64,000 nucleotides of DNA from Sinorhizobium kostiense (GCF_017874595.1 NZ_JAGILA010000003.1:1-64000); one strand, 5' to 3'. Positions 46,466 to 55,417 are shown, counted from the first letter of the stretch. Translations and numbers: made by a program. The notes: a model not told the origin generated them from the sequence alone.

Positions 46466-46625
46466 GCGCCAATATCGCCAGCCCTGACCCGATCCGGCCG
46501 ATATAGAATCGGTGAGCTCCCAGGCCACCGAAGAAGAGCCAAAGCAGATAGGCCACCCCAATGGATTTTGCTTCGTTGGTGACGCGTTGCTCAATGAGGA
46601 TTTGCTCTGCGGTGGAAAGATCCAT
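46425..46625 (-). pseudogene. TM2 domain membrane protein, C-terminally truncated
   Basis: MDLSTAEQILIEQRVTNEAKS begins a TM2 protein: a first helix VAYLLWLFFGGLGAHRFYIGR with the typical G-AHRFY turn, then GSGLAILALMVVGVLL. It should continue with a charged tail but runs into the DUF3102-like fragment near 46440. A clear AGGGGGG ribosome site lies upstream. Confidence 0.7.
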
Positions 46626-46775
46626 GGATTGCCCCCCTACTCAATACAACCAAGTCTTGAAGGGTCGCACGGCGCCGGTTGCAGTCAAGGATTAGGGCAC
46701 CGCCCAAACGGAGTATTTGATTTCATTGCGAGTTCAGACATTGTGGGAAGAGTGTTGAGGAGGGGCGGGTCTTCC

Positions 46776-47174
46776 ATGGCTTTCCTGGGTGATGTTCTCG
46801 ACCAAGCGACGGTTCTCAGTCTGCTGGCCGGCATTCTTGTTGGAGTGCCTGCCTATTTTACGGTGTCAGGCCTCATTCGACGTCGTCGACCACCGCCAGC
46901 GCCGCAGAGATCACGACCGCGCAGGAAGAGCAGTCGGATTCCCCGCATCGCCATTCCTGCAGCAATTGCTCTCTTTGGCGTTTCTGAATACGTGCCGCTG
47001 ATCCCCGGTTGCGACATCAAAGGCAACATCAGCCAAAACAGTGGAGAGCGGATCTACCATCTCCCAGGACAGGAATATTACAGCCAGACGCGCGTCAGTT
47101 ACCTCCACGGGGAGCGGTGGTTCTGCTCCGAGGAGGCGGCTCGTGAAGCCGGATGGCGCAAGGCATACAACTAG
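46776..47174 (+). CDS. membrane-anchored sunset-domain protein
   Basis: Start taken at MAFLGDVLDQATVLS (46776), 132 residues. One N-terminal membrane helix (LLAGILVGVPAYFTVSGLI) is followed by a basic proline-rich linker and a second hydrophobic stretch. The C-terminal domain reads CDIKGNISQNSGERIYHLPG...YLHGERWFCSEEAAREAGWRKA, found in ExoI/nuclease-related rhizobial envelope proteins. Function unknown; probably periplasmic. Confidence 0.7.
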   Translation: MAFLGDVLDQATVLSLLAGILVGVPAYFTVSGLIRRRRPPPAPQRSRPRRKSSRIPRIAIPAAIALFGVSEYVPLIPGCDIKGNISQNSGERIYHLPGQEYYSQTRVSYLHGERWFCSEEAAREAGWRKAYN

Positions 47175-47410
47175 GGCCCTCAGCGCGATCCAACAAAAAC
47201 GCCGGGGCAAGCCCGACCCTCTCGTTGTCCCCCATACCGATGCCAGCACATCCGTGGTCAACAGCACTGGTTGGGGGACCATGTGCCCCCAATGTACGCG
47301 CTGATCGAATTTTAACCAAACCGGAAACGGTGAGGTCGAATCAATACGACCCGCGGCTTTAGCCTTTTGTTTTCCGTTCGTTGATACCCTCGGGCGCATT
47401 TGGAGGGGCA

Positions 47411-47770
47411 ATGAAAAGCAAAATCACTGCATCAGCGTTTCTGATGACGCTCGCAATTTCCTCGCTGGCTAGCTCGGGCGCATGGGCCTATTGCTCAGAG
47501 CCGAGCGCTCCATCCTGTGCCGATGGTTATGGAAGCTTCCAAGACGAATGGGAGTTTAACAGCTGCAAGAGCGACATGGAGACATACAAGTCGGAAATCG
47601 AAGACTTCATCAGTTGCAAGCAGCGAGAAGTCGATGAAGCCAATGAGGCCGCTCGGAAAGCTGCGGAAGAGGCGGAGGATGTTGCGAGACGTGCGCGCAA
47701 CGCGGTTGAACAGGCCACATCCGACTACAACGATGCGGTAAGAGATTTCAACACGAGAGCCAGTAACTAG
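47411..47770 (+). CDS. secreted small coiled-coil protein
   Basis: A 119-residue protein with a signal peptide (MKSKITASAFLMTLAISSLA, cleavage near GAWA) and a good ribosome site (GGAGGGG). The mature part has four cysteines near the N-terminus (CSEPSAPSC, CKSDME, SCKQRE), which could form disulfides, then a long alanine/glutamate helix. No family recognised. Confidence 0.7.
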   Translation: MKSKITASAFLMTLAISSLASSGAWAYCSEPSAPSCADGYGSFQDEWEFNSCKSDMETYKSEIEDFISCKQREVDEANEAARKAAEEAEDVARRARNAVEQATSDYNDAVRDFNTRASN

Positions 47771-47893
47771 ATCGACCACCCATGAGCGTCCCCACAGCGG
47801 GAAAACGCTTCGGCAAGTCTTTCCCGGTGTCTCTTGCCGGCACGATGCCGGACGGTGGAAATCGGCCTCCTACAGAGCGATTTTGAGCGGGAA

Positions 47894-48130
47894 CTACGCT
47901 TTAGCCGCCGCTAGCAGCACATCGCGAATCCAATCGCTCAACGTTGCCGTTCCTGCGGCCCGAGCGGCGGATGCAAGCCTTTCCATTTCGTCATGCGTCA
48001 ACATCACGACCAGGCGCTTATCGCGCTTCAAGTGCGCCGGTACGGGCGGCCTACCCAGCGCGTGGTCATTCGCCTGAGCATCGGTCACGGCGGAGGAACA
48101 GTTTGGCTGCGCAGGATTGCCCTGGTCCAC
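47894..48130 (-). CDS. small ribbon-helix-helix-like protein
   Basis: A 78-codon frame (GTG start at 48130; a later GTG at about 48088 is possible). Its C-terminal half reads RLVVMLTHDEMERLASAARAAGTATLSDWIRDVLLAA. This fits the MobC/CopG-like RHH pattern used by plasmid accessory and antitoxin proteins. No toxin partner is adjacent. Confidence 0.5.
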   Translation of the reverse strand: MDQGNPAQPNCSSAVTDAQANDHALGRPPVPAHLKRDKRLVVMLTHDEMERLASAARAAGTATLSDWIRDVLLAAAKA

Positions 48131-48189
48131 CGGCGAAACTGGGTTCCAGCCTGCATATAGGCGCCGTTGTCCGATATATTTTTTGAAAT

Positions 48190-48341
48190 ATTCTTGGATA
48201 TATCAAGACATACCGCGTGTAGTATATAATAATTTTCTTGATATTCGTTAATATGGCCTGAAATATATTAGGACTCTGAGTTTTTGCTATTGCTATACTC
48301 CACGAACACATTCATTCTGAGTTTTCATCAGGAGGAATGCA
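48190..48341 (+). promoter_or_regulatory. AT-rich leader/promoter region of the phosphonate operon
   Basis: Unlike its surroundings this stretch is very AT-rich. It has the inverted repeat TCTTG-N7-CAAGA at 48192-48208 and the decamer TTCTTGATAT at 48235-48244, nearly repeated at 48191-48201. A possible -10 TATACT lies at 48294-48299. The pepM GTG is preceded by GGAGGA (48331-48336). No nif, nod or Pho box was seen. Confidence 0.4.
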
Positions 48342-49253
48342 GTGAACCAGACAGTTTACATTCCCAAACCGGTAGGTCCTCTTGAGGATCCGACGACAAC
48401 GCTCCTCGAGTTGATGCTGTCGAGTGACCTCACGTTTCTCATGGAGGCGCATGACGGAATTTCGTCGGCGATCGCCGCACAGGCGGGCTTCAAAGGCCTT
48501 TGGGCTTCCGGCCTTTCGATCTCGTCGGCGCTCGGTTATCGCGATGCGAACGAGGCGAGCTGGACCGACCTGGTTGGCGTTGTGGAACGGATGGCCGATG
48601 CAAGCGGGCTACCAATCCTTGTCGACGGCGATACCGGCTTCGGCAATTTCAACAATGCGCGCCTGCTGGCGACGAAACTCCTGCAGCGCGGCGCCGCCGG
48701 CGTCTGCCTGGAAGACAAGACATTTCCAAAGATGAACTCCTTCGTCGGCAGCCGCCATCCGCTCGCCGATGTGAGCGAGTTCTCCGGGCGACTGAAGGCG
48801 GTGAAAGATGCGACCGGGAACGATCTCGTTCTAGTCGCCCGGATTGAGGCGCTGATCGCCGGCTATGGCCTCGACGAGGCGCTGCTGCGTGCGGACGCCT
48901 ACGCGGACGCCGGCGCGGATGCGGTTCTGATCCATTCGGGCAAGAGCGATGCTCACGAAATCCTGGCCTTCGCGCAGCAATGGAACCAGCTGCCGATCGT
49001 AATCGTGCCGACGAAGTATTACCGTACGCCGGTCGATACTTACCGGAAGGCAGCCATCTCGACGGTGATCTGGGCCAATCATGCGATGCGCGCTGCGGTC
49101 GCCAGTATGCGTGCAGTCTGCGGTCGCATCGTCGCCGAGGAGAGCATTGCCGGGATTGAGCCTGAGGTCGCCACGCTCGACGAGGTGTTAGATCTCCTGC
49201 GTTATGACGAATTGGCATCGGCCGAGGATCGCTATCTGCCAAAGCCTGGGTGA
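48342..49253 (+). CDS. pepM: phosphoenolpyruvate mutase (phosphonate biosynthesis)
   Basis: A 303-residue isocitrate-lyase-superfamily enzyme that rearranges PEP to phosphonopyruvate, forming the C-P bond. The signature EDKxFPKxNS is present as EDKTFPKMNSFVGS (about 124-137); its Asn is the residue that, as I recall, separates mutases from phosphonopyruvate hydrolases. The Mg-binding DGDTGFGN (about 91-98) is intact. GTG start at 48342 with GGAGGA five bases upstream. First gene of a six-gene plus-strand operon. No phosphonopyruvate decarboxylase follows, so another enzyme must pull the unfavourable equilibrium. Confidence 0.9.
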   Translation: MNQTVYIPKPVGPLEDPTTTLLELMLSSDLTFLMEAHDGISSAIAAQAGFKGLWASGLSISSALGYRDANEASWTDLVGVVERMADASGLPILVDGDTGFGNFNNARLLATKLLQRGAAGVCLEDKTFPKMNSFVGSRHPLADVSEFSGRLKAVKDATGNDLVLVARIEALIAGYGLDEALLRADAYADAGADAVLIHSGKSDAHEILAFAQQWNQLPIVIVPTKYYRTPVDTYRKAAISTVIWANHAMRAAVASMRAVCGRIVAEESIAGIEPEVATLDEVLDLLRYDELASAEDRYLPKPG

Positions 49254-49322
49254 CGGCGCTGGCGGACGCCTGTCCGCCCGAGAAACGGTACCGCCAATAA
49301 AAATGGCTGTAAGGAGGCGCGC

Positions 49323-50531
49323 ATGCTCGCGCAAAGGATGACTCTACTCTCGGGATCGGGCACGGCAGCGGCTCGCGACGCGGCCAAAGTTGCCGCAGCA
49401 ACCGGAAGGCAGATTGTCGATCTTGCCGCCGGCGAGGTGATCATCGCGCCGCCGAGAACGGTACGAGAAGGCGCCATCGCGGCGATCGAGGCCGGGACCA
49501 ACCGATACACCGACTCGATTGGTATCTCGCCGTTGCGGGGGGCCATTGCCGAAAAGCTGACGAAGAATACGCGCGTTGCATGGACTGCCGAGAATATCGC
49601 CGTCACCAACGGAGCGAAGCAAGCTCTACTCGATGCGGCTTTTGCGATTCTCGATCCCGGCGACGAAGTCATCATCTTCCGCCCATGCTGGCCGACATTT
49701 CCGTCGCAGGTGCTGCTTGCTGGCGCCAAGCCGGTATTCGTTGATGTGAAGGCGCCCGACTACATTCCGTCGATCGAAAGCATTCGTGCAGTCGTCTCGT
49801 CGCGAACGAAGGCAATTATTCTCAATTCGCCGAACAATCCGACGGGCGCCGTTTATGACCGGGCGACCTTGCGAGCGATCGGCGACCTGGCCATTGGCTA
49901 CAAACTGTGGATCGTTTCGGACGAATGCTATTCGAACTTCGTTTTCAGCGATCAAGGACACGAATCGATCGTCACGAGTCACCCCGGCATCCGCTCGCGG
50001 ACGGTTCTCGTCAACGCCTTCTCGAAAGAACTCGCGATCACAGGATGGCGTCTCGGGTACTTCGCTGCACCTCCGGAAATTGTTTCTGCAGCAAAGAAGC
50101 TGCAGAGCCATACGACCTCAAATGCCAATGTGATCGCTCAGCACGCGATCTTGCATCACCTTTGTGTTTCGGACGGGACATTCGAGCGAGAGATGCACGA
50201 ACGGCTAGCGAAAACGCGCCAGGACGGCCTCAAGATACTGCTAGGGCTTGTCGATGTTGATGTGCCTCGGGCCGATGGATCGTTCTTCTTCTATCTCGAT
50301 CTGAGCGGACTACTTGCGAAACTACCCGCCGGCAGCTCATTCCGAAGCGCGAACGACATTTCGCGGGTTCTGCTTGAAGCGGCCGGTGTGGCCTCTGTTG
50401 CCGGATCAACCTTTGGCGACCCGAACGGCCTACGTCTTTCGTTTGGCGCCCCGCCCGAGCGGTTGATCCCCGCGCTCGAGAAGGTGGTCGCGACGCTCAA
50501 TTCATTGAAAAATCGTCAGTCCGCCGCCTGA
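49323..50531 (+). CDS. class I/II aminotransferase, probable phosphonopyruvate transaminase
   Basis: A 402-residue fold-type I PLP enzyme of the aspartate-aminotransferase class: NSPNNPTGAVY (about 158-168), VSDECYSNF (about 199), the PLP Lys in AFSKELAITGWRLGY (about 237-251) and a C-terminal Arg region (LRLSFGAPPERL). Strong ribosome site (AAGGAGG). Coming directly after pepM it most simply converts phosphonopyruvate to phosphonoalanine, a reaction that can drive the mutase. That assignment comes from context; the fold alone gives no substrate. Confidence 0.88.
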   Translation: MLAQRMTLLSGSGTAAARDAAKVAAATGRQIVDLAAGEVIIAPPRTVREGAIAAIEAGTNRYTDSIGISPLRGAIAEKLTKNTRVAWTAENIAVTNGAKQALLDAAFAILDPGDEVIIFRPCWPTFPSQVLLAGAKPVFVDVKAPDYIPSIESIRAVVSSRTKAIILNSPNNPTGAVYDRATLRAIGDLAIGYKLWIVSDECYSNFVFSDQGHESIVTSHPGIRSRTVLVNAFSKELAITGWRLGYFAAPPEIVSAAKKLQSHTTSNANVIAQHAILHHLCVSDGTFEREMHERLAKTRQDGLKILLGLVDVDVPRADGSFFFYLDLSGLLAKLPAGSSFRSANDISRVLLEAAGVASVAGSTFGDPNGLRLSFGAPPERLIPALEKVVATLNSLKNRQSAA

Positions 50532-50560
50532 TTCCAGTCGCCCAAAGCGGAGAACAAAAA

Positions 50561-51376
50561 ATGACAAAAATAAAGCAGGCGGTGATCTTGGCGGCGGGTC
50601 TTGGCTCCCGTCTTCGCCCCTATACGGACCTTGTGCCAAAGCCGCTTGTAGAGGTGCTTGGAACGCCGATCCTTCACAACACCCTGAACCAGCTCTCCGA
50701 CCACTGCGTGCGCGAGGCGACGATCGTTGTCGGCTACAAGCAGGAGGCGATCCGAGAGGCTTGCGGCCATCGGTTTAAAGATGTTGACATTGCCTATGTC
50801 ACCAATCCCATCTTTGATCGCACGGGCAGCGCTTACTCGTTGTGGCTGGCGCGCGACACACTTCTTTCCGGCGACACAGTGTTAATCGAGGGCGATGTCT
50901 TTTTTGAGAGTGAGGTACTGAAACGTACGCTCCACACTCGTTCGTCGGCTGACCAGAATCTTGCAGCCGTCGCCTCGTTTACCGCAGACATGAGCGGCTC
51001 AGCGGTGAACCTCGACGCCAATGGCCAAGTGACGACGTTCATCATGAACCAGACGCCTCAAGCCGCGCAAGCGCGTAGCCTCTTTAAAACCATCAATGTC
51101 ACCGCATTTTCAGCCGCGACCTCGCGCACCTCGTTGGTGACGGCGTTGCGACGAGCCATCCAGGTGGGCGCCATTAAGGCCTATGTCGAAGAAATCCTAG
51201 CGAGCTTGATCGATCGCGGGGAACTTGCACTCTCGGCGGTCGACTGCTCCGGTACCCGTTGGTTCGAGATCGACAGCGAAACCGATTTGCGGATTGCCGA
51301 AGGCCTTTTCGCAGGCGGTCTCGCCAGCCATTGTAAGGCCCATGTTCGCACAGAACTCATCGAAGGATTGAGGTGA
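50561..51376 (+). CDS. nucleotidyltransferase, probable phosphonate cytidylyltransferase
   Basis: A 271-residue sugar-phosphate/choline-phosphate nucleotidyltransferase-like protein. It has the NTP loop ILAAGLGSRLRPYTDLVPKPLVEV (about 9-32), SAYSLWLARD (about 90) and the metal Asp in EGDVFF (about 110). LicC/PntC-type enzymes attach CMP to phosphocholine or aminoalkylphosphonates. Here the acceptor would be the phosphonate made upstream, giving a CMP-phosphonate for the next enzyme. Its TGA overlaps the next start (GTGATG), indicating coupling. Confidence 0.85.
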   Translation: MTKIKQAVILAAGLGSRLRPYTDLVPKPLVEVLGTPILHNTLNQLSDHCVREATIVVGYKQEAIREACGHRFKDVDIAYVTNPIFDRTGSAYSLWLARDTLLSGDTVLIEGDVFFESEVLKRTLHTRSSADQNLAAVASFTADMSGSAVNLDANGQVTTFIMNQTPQAAQARSLFKTINVTAFSAATSRTSLVTALRRAIQVGAIKAYVEEILASLIDRGELALSAVDCSGTRWFEIDSETDLRIAEGLFAGGLASHCKAHVRTELIEGLR

Positions 51377-52227
51377 TGCCTTCTCACCTGCGCCGCACGA
51401 TCGTCCCTCCACCACAACATCTTCAGGGTTTGTGCCATCGAGCCCTACACAGAGGAACTGCTATCCAGCCTCAATCAGCAGAAGGCCCGCAGATTGCGGC
51501 CGGCAAGTGTGACGATCTCAAATGGAACGAGACCGAAAACGAGAACGACCTGGGCATTGTGGAGGCGATGTTTCGTCAGCGATTTCGCGTGCTGACAACC
51601 TGGTCCTGGAGAACCGAGATGCTTCGTTACCTTATCGATCCCGCCAACGCAGTCACTTCCTTCGGCATTCTCTCATCTGGCGTGGCCCTGTATTTAGCAC
51701 TCCGAGGACATATAGAGGCCGCCACGGCGATCGGTCTTTGGGCGATGCTCGCAGATCAGCTCGATGGGATTCTGGCAAGAAAAACGCCTGGGCGTTCCCC
51801 TGATGTCGCCGCTATCGGCAAGAGCCTTGATGGGTTCTCCGATATTATCTATGGCGCCGTTCTGCCAAGCGTAGTGATCCTCGCGTTGTTGGAGGACAGC
51901 CTTGCTTCATTACTGATCGTTCCGCTCATGCTCCTCGCCGGGTCGATTAGGCTCAGCTACTTCAACAGCTATGGTCTTTCGAATGGCAACTTTACCGGCG
52001 TTCCCCTGTCATACGACCTGCCGATCCTTGCCCTATTCTTTCTCGTCCGCGCATGGCTACCCGAAAATGTCTTCTCGCCGCTCGTGGTCATGGCCTTCAT
52101 TCTGCTGGCAGGTCTTCATGTGTCTTCCCTGCGGATCCCAGCTCCCGGTCGGGCGATGTATCTCGGCCTAGTGATCTACAGCACGCTAGCTTCTAGCACC
52201 TTGCTCGCAAGGGCGTTCCTTTCGTAG
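51376..52227 (+). CDS. CDP-alcohol phosphotransferase
   Basis: An integral membrane enzyme with the family motif D-x2-D-G-x2-A-R...G-x3-D-x3-D, read as DQLDGILARK and GKSLDGFSD (about 133-165), followed by four or more hydrophobic helices. Such enzymes move a phospho-alcohol from a CDP/CMP carrier to an alcohol. With a CMP-phosphonate donor the product would be a phosphonate ester, e.g. on diacylglycerol. The first 65 residues before MFRQRFRVL show no membrane or family character, so the true start may be nearer 51569. The ATG at 51376 overlaps the upstream stop. Confidence 0.88.
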   Translation: MPSHLRRTIVPPPQHLQGLCHRALHRGTAIQPQSAEGPQIAAGKCDDLKWNETENENDLGIVEAMFRQRFRVLTTWSWRTEMLRYLIDPANAVTSFGILSSGVALYLALRGHIEAATAIGLWAMLADQLDGILARKTPGRSPDVAAIGKSLDGFSDIIYGAVLPSVVILALLEDSLASLLIVPLMLLAGSIRLSYFNSYGLSNGNFTGVPLSYDLPILALFFLVRAWLPENVFSPLVVMAFILLAGLHVSSLRIPAPGRAMYLGLVIYSTLASSTLLARAFLS

Positions 52228-52248
52228 TTTTTCGACAAGGAGAACTTT

Positions 52249-54174
52249 ATGGCTGTCCAAAGTACAACGGCGGCTGTCAAATGGGGTGATTTCACGCCCA
52301 ACGCGACTGAATACGGCCAGCGCCCGCCGTATTCCCCCGTCGTCCTCCAGATCCTCGCTCAGCTCGTAACGAAGTCCTTCGGCAGTGTTCGCCTTGCTGA
52401 ACTCGGTGCTGGGACTGGCAACCTTTTAAGGTCTTTCGGCAATCTCGACGTCCATGGCTTCGCCGTCGAGCCAAATGCCGCGATGAAGGCAGTGGCCCAC
52501 GATTTGGCACCCAACGAGAGCCGTTTCGATTGGGTCACCGGCACCGCAGAGGACTCCGGACTTGCAGACGCCTGCGCAAACTGGGTCCTCCTCGGCAACG
52601 CTTACCAGTTTGTCGACCCACCGCGAATGTTTCGTGAGGCGCATCGGATATTAGAACAGGACGCTTTCCTAACAATCATCTGGAACGTGCGTGACTTCGA
52701 GCGTGATACGCTGCAGCAAAATATCGAACAGATGGTCAAGCGCGAGGTTGGAGCCCTGAAAAGAACCGGCTCCTCCGTCGAGGAAATCATGGAGGCGATG
52801 GATACTGGAGAGCTGTTTACCCACCACTGTTATGTCGAGGCTCGCCATGAACAGCGCTTCTCCCCTGAACGCTTCCTCGACACTTGGAAAGCCGGGCACG
52901 ACGTTCCGAGCCAAGTTTCCGAGGAGAAATGGCAGGAGATCATCGAGAAGACCGCACGGATGATCCCCCGAGAGGAACTCGTTTGCACCTTTTGGCGGAC
53001 TCGGGCGTGGACACTGCGCCGCGCCCAACGCCTCCGCTTTTCCGTCTCTTCGAGTGAACGGACACAGGTCCTTCAACAACCGATCGACCTGTCACGGGCC
53101 ATCCCGCCAGTTCTTCCTGAGCTTCGGTATGGCTTGATGCGGGTAGCCGCGAACCTGTCCGTAGATGTCCATTTAGCGGACCGTCTGCGTCGCAACCGTC
53201 CTGGTGGAAGCTTGGAGGATCGCGAGGCGGCGGCTGGATGGATGATGCGCCGCCTCGCAGTAAGGCCTTCTACAGATAGGGTCATCGTCGCGAATGGCAC
53301 GCAAAGCATTCTCGGGCTCCTGCTGTTGCATTGCGTCGGCTCAAACGGAATACTCCTGTCTGAGGCCTTGACCTACCCTGTCTTGGTACCGTTGGCACGG
53401 CGTCACGGACTCGCGGTGTTACCTGTCGAGATCGATGACTGTGGACTCGTTCCGGATGCTTTAGACAGAGCTTGCCAGATCCCGGGTGTAAAAGCCCTAT
53501 TTTGCAACCCGACCGTCCACAATCCCACGACCTCAGTGCTGCCTCTCGATCGACGCCAAGCGATAGTTGGCATCGCTCGGCAGCACGGTATCGTGATCAT
53601 CGAAGACGACGTTCTCGGATCACTGCACGGCCCACATCCGCCGCCTCTGGCAGCGATTGGACCCGATGTCGTGTGGTATATCCAGAGCCTTTCCAAATGC
53701 ATTGCCCTCGGGTTGAAGATTGCTTTTCTCGTCGGCCCGGACGCTCGACAAACTGCTGCACTAGTCGATCCGGTGTCCAACCATTCCTTCTGGTTCCCAT
53801 CCGGGATTGCTGCGGAGATGGCGACGGGACTCATCACTAGTGGTCGAGCCGAAGCGATCCGCGAGGAAATCGAGACATACGCCCGGAGCCGGCTTGAGGT
53901 CGCCCACGGTATACTGAAAGGGGTGGCTATCAGGTCTGCGCCGGGCGGTCTTCATATCTGGATTCCGTTAGGGCCAGGGAGATTGGCCGCTGAAGTTTCG
54001 AGTGCGGCAAGGCAGGTCGGAGCGATAGTGCGAGGATCAGACATGTTCACCGTGCCTAGCGCACGGGATAGTCACGGTATCCATCAAGCACTTCGCGTAG
54101 CGATCACGACACCCGAAAACGAGCACGAGTTCGCTGTTGGACTGGAGCAGCTTCGCCCTCTCCTCGTGCAATGA
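52249..54174 (+). CDS. fusion: SAM methyltransferase plus aminotransferase-fold domain
   Basis: A 641-residue two-domain protein with a good ribosome site (AAGGAG). Residues about 1-255 are a class I SAM methyltransferase (LAELGAGTGNLL motif I at about 45-56; FAVEPNAAM acidic loop). Residues about 275-641 are a fold-type I PLP domain of MocR type without the DNA-binding part: VANGTQSILGLLL, CNPTVHNPTTSVLP, IIEDDVLGSLH, and the PLP Lys in SLSKCIALGLKIAF. It could methylate and transaminate (or decarboxylate) the aminophosphonate. I know of no characterised enzyme with this exact fusion. The PLP half is a paralogue of the protein at 56783-57925. Confidence 0.88.
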   Translation: MAVQSTTAAVKWGDFTPNATEYGQRPPYSPVVLQILAQLVTKSFGSVRLAELGAGTGNLLRSFGNLDVHGFAVEPNAAMKAVAHDLAPNESRFDWVTGTAEDSGLADACANWVLLGNAYQFVDPPRMFREAHRILEQDAFLTIIWNVRDFERDTLQQNIEQMVKREVGALKRTGSSVEEIMEAMDTGELFTHHCYVEARHEQRFSPERFLDTWKAGHDVPSQVSEEKWQEIIEKTARMIPREELVCTFWRTRAWTLRRAQRLRFSVSSSERTQVLQQPIDLSRAIPPVLPELRYGLMRVAANLSVDVHLADRLRRNRPGGSLEDREAAAGWMMRRLAVRPSTDRVIVANGTQSILGLLLLHCVGSNGILLSEALTYPVLVPLARRHGLAVLPVEIDDCGLVPDALDRACQIPGVKALFCNPTVHNPTTSVLPLDRRQAIVGIARQHGIVIIEDDVLGSLHGPHPPPLAAIGPDVVWYIQSLSKCIALGLKIAFLVGPDARQTAALVDPVSNHSFWFPSGIAAEMATGLITSGRAEAIREEIETYARSRLEVAHGILKGVAIRSAPGGLHIWIPLGPGRLAAEVSSAARQVGAIVRGSDMFTVPSARDSHGIHQALRVAITTPENEHEFAVGLEQLRPLLVQ

Positions 54175-54192
54175 GAGTGCCTCAGTCGAACG

Positions 54193-55413
54193 ATGTCAGA
54201 TTGGCCCGGAGGTTCAGACAGGATCATGGAAGAGGTAGAGCATCCCTTTTGGCAAGCATTAAAAGATCGGACCTTTCTTCTCGGGACGACGGCCGCTCTG
54301 CTGGGGTACTTCGCCTTTCTCGTCACTTGTTTTCTCTCATCCCTAGTCATGACCCAACTGACTGAGGATCCTAGTTTGGTCGCTTTCGTAAATGCCGCGG
54401 TTCAAGCTCCGCTTCTCTTCGTAATCCTTCCTGCAGCGGCTGTTGCGCGACTTATTGACCGACGAATACTTCTGATGGCGGTAAACCTTGCAATATCCTG
54501 TGTGCTGTTCTGCATGGGCTTAGAATCGACCAGTCTTCATCCAACGCCCGTTCAAGTCCTCGTGCTGATCTTCTCTCTCGGAACTCTTGCCGCCTTTTCC
54601 ATGTCGGTCTGGCAGATTTCCGGTCCAGATGTAGTGGCCAAATCGATGGTCGCCGGTGCGACCGTTACGGTCTCAGCGGGTTTCAATTTGGCCCGGGCCG
54701 TGGCCCCGGTTTTCGGGGCTGCATCGCTGAAGCTATTGGGGTTCCAGGTGACGCTAATATCGGGCGCGATTCTCGCCTTAATCGGCGCGTTCCTCCCCAT
54801 GGGATCGAAATGGCCCAACGGTCCGGCCCATACATTGCAATCGGTATCTGCAGATCGCGACTCGCAAAGGAAAAACAGAAGGGTTTTGTCGCTTCGCCGG
54901 GTGTCCCAAGCCTTCATTGTGTCGCTGTCCGGGAGCTCGGTGTGGGCCTTGCTGCCTGTTATGGCGCAGCGGCGCTACGGCAACGACATGGCCACGGCCA
55001 TGGGTCTTCTGTCCGGAGCCCTCGGGACTGGTGCCCTTTTGGGTGCTCTTGGGTCGAGGCCGATACACCAGCACTTGCCTCTCGTTACAATCATTGTCAT
55101 GACCGCAGTGAGCATGATGGTTTTCGTGGCCTCCTTTGGGGTCGACTTGCCACTGCCGTTGTCCTGTCTCTTCGCCGTAGGTATGGGAGCGTCCTGGTTT
55201 ATTCACGGATGCACGCTGAATGTTTTTGTGCGCACCGATGCACCAGATTACTTAGGCGGAGATGCCGTTGCCCGCTTCCTGATGATCTTCTACCTGGGTT
55301 TGGCTGCCGGCAGCGTCGTCTGGGGAACTGTGGCAACGACTTGGGGGCTCGGCACTGCAATGGTTGTGTCAGCGTTGGGTATAGCCGTGTCCGCGTTTCT
55401 CGGATTACAATAG
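54193..55413 (+). CDS. MFS exporter
   Basis: A 406-residue major facilitator with about 12 hydrophobic helices, of the EntS-like exporter class. Last gene of the phosphonate operon, 18 bases after the fusion gene; it stops four bases before the convergent phosphoesterase gene. Most simply it exports the operon's product. The ATG at 54226 (MEEVEHPFW) is an alternative start. Confidence 0.88.
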   Translation: MSDWPGGSDRIMEEVEHPFWQALKDRTFLLGTTAALLGYFAFLVTCFLSSLVMTQLTEDPSLVAFVNAAVQAPLLFVILPAAAVARLIDRRILLMAVNLAISCVLFCMGLESTSLHPTPVQVLVLIFSLGTLAAFSMSVWQISGPDVVAKSMVAGATVTVSAGFNLARAVAPVFGAASLKLLGFQVTLISGAILALIGAFLPMGSKWPNGPAHTLQSVSADRDSQRKNRRVLSLRRVSQAFIVSLSGSSVWALLPVMAQRRYGNDMATAMGLLSGALGTGALLGALGSRPIHQHLPLVTIIVMTAVSMMVFVASFGVDLPLPLSCLFAVGMGASWFIHGCTLNVFVRTDAPDYLGGDAVARFLMIFYLGLAAGSVVWGTVATTWGLGTAMVVSALGIAVSAFLGLQ

Positions 55414-55417
55414 AGCT

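Noticed and set aside
48337..48345. Minimal reading frame ATG-CAG-TGA overlapping the pepM start as a regulatory mini-ORF
   Set aside because: The ribosome site is well placed for the GTG but too close to this ATG. A chance occurrence is more likely.
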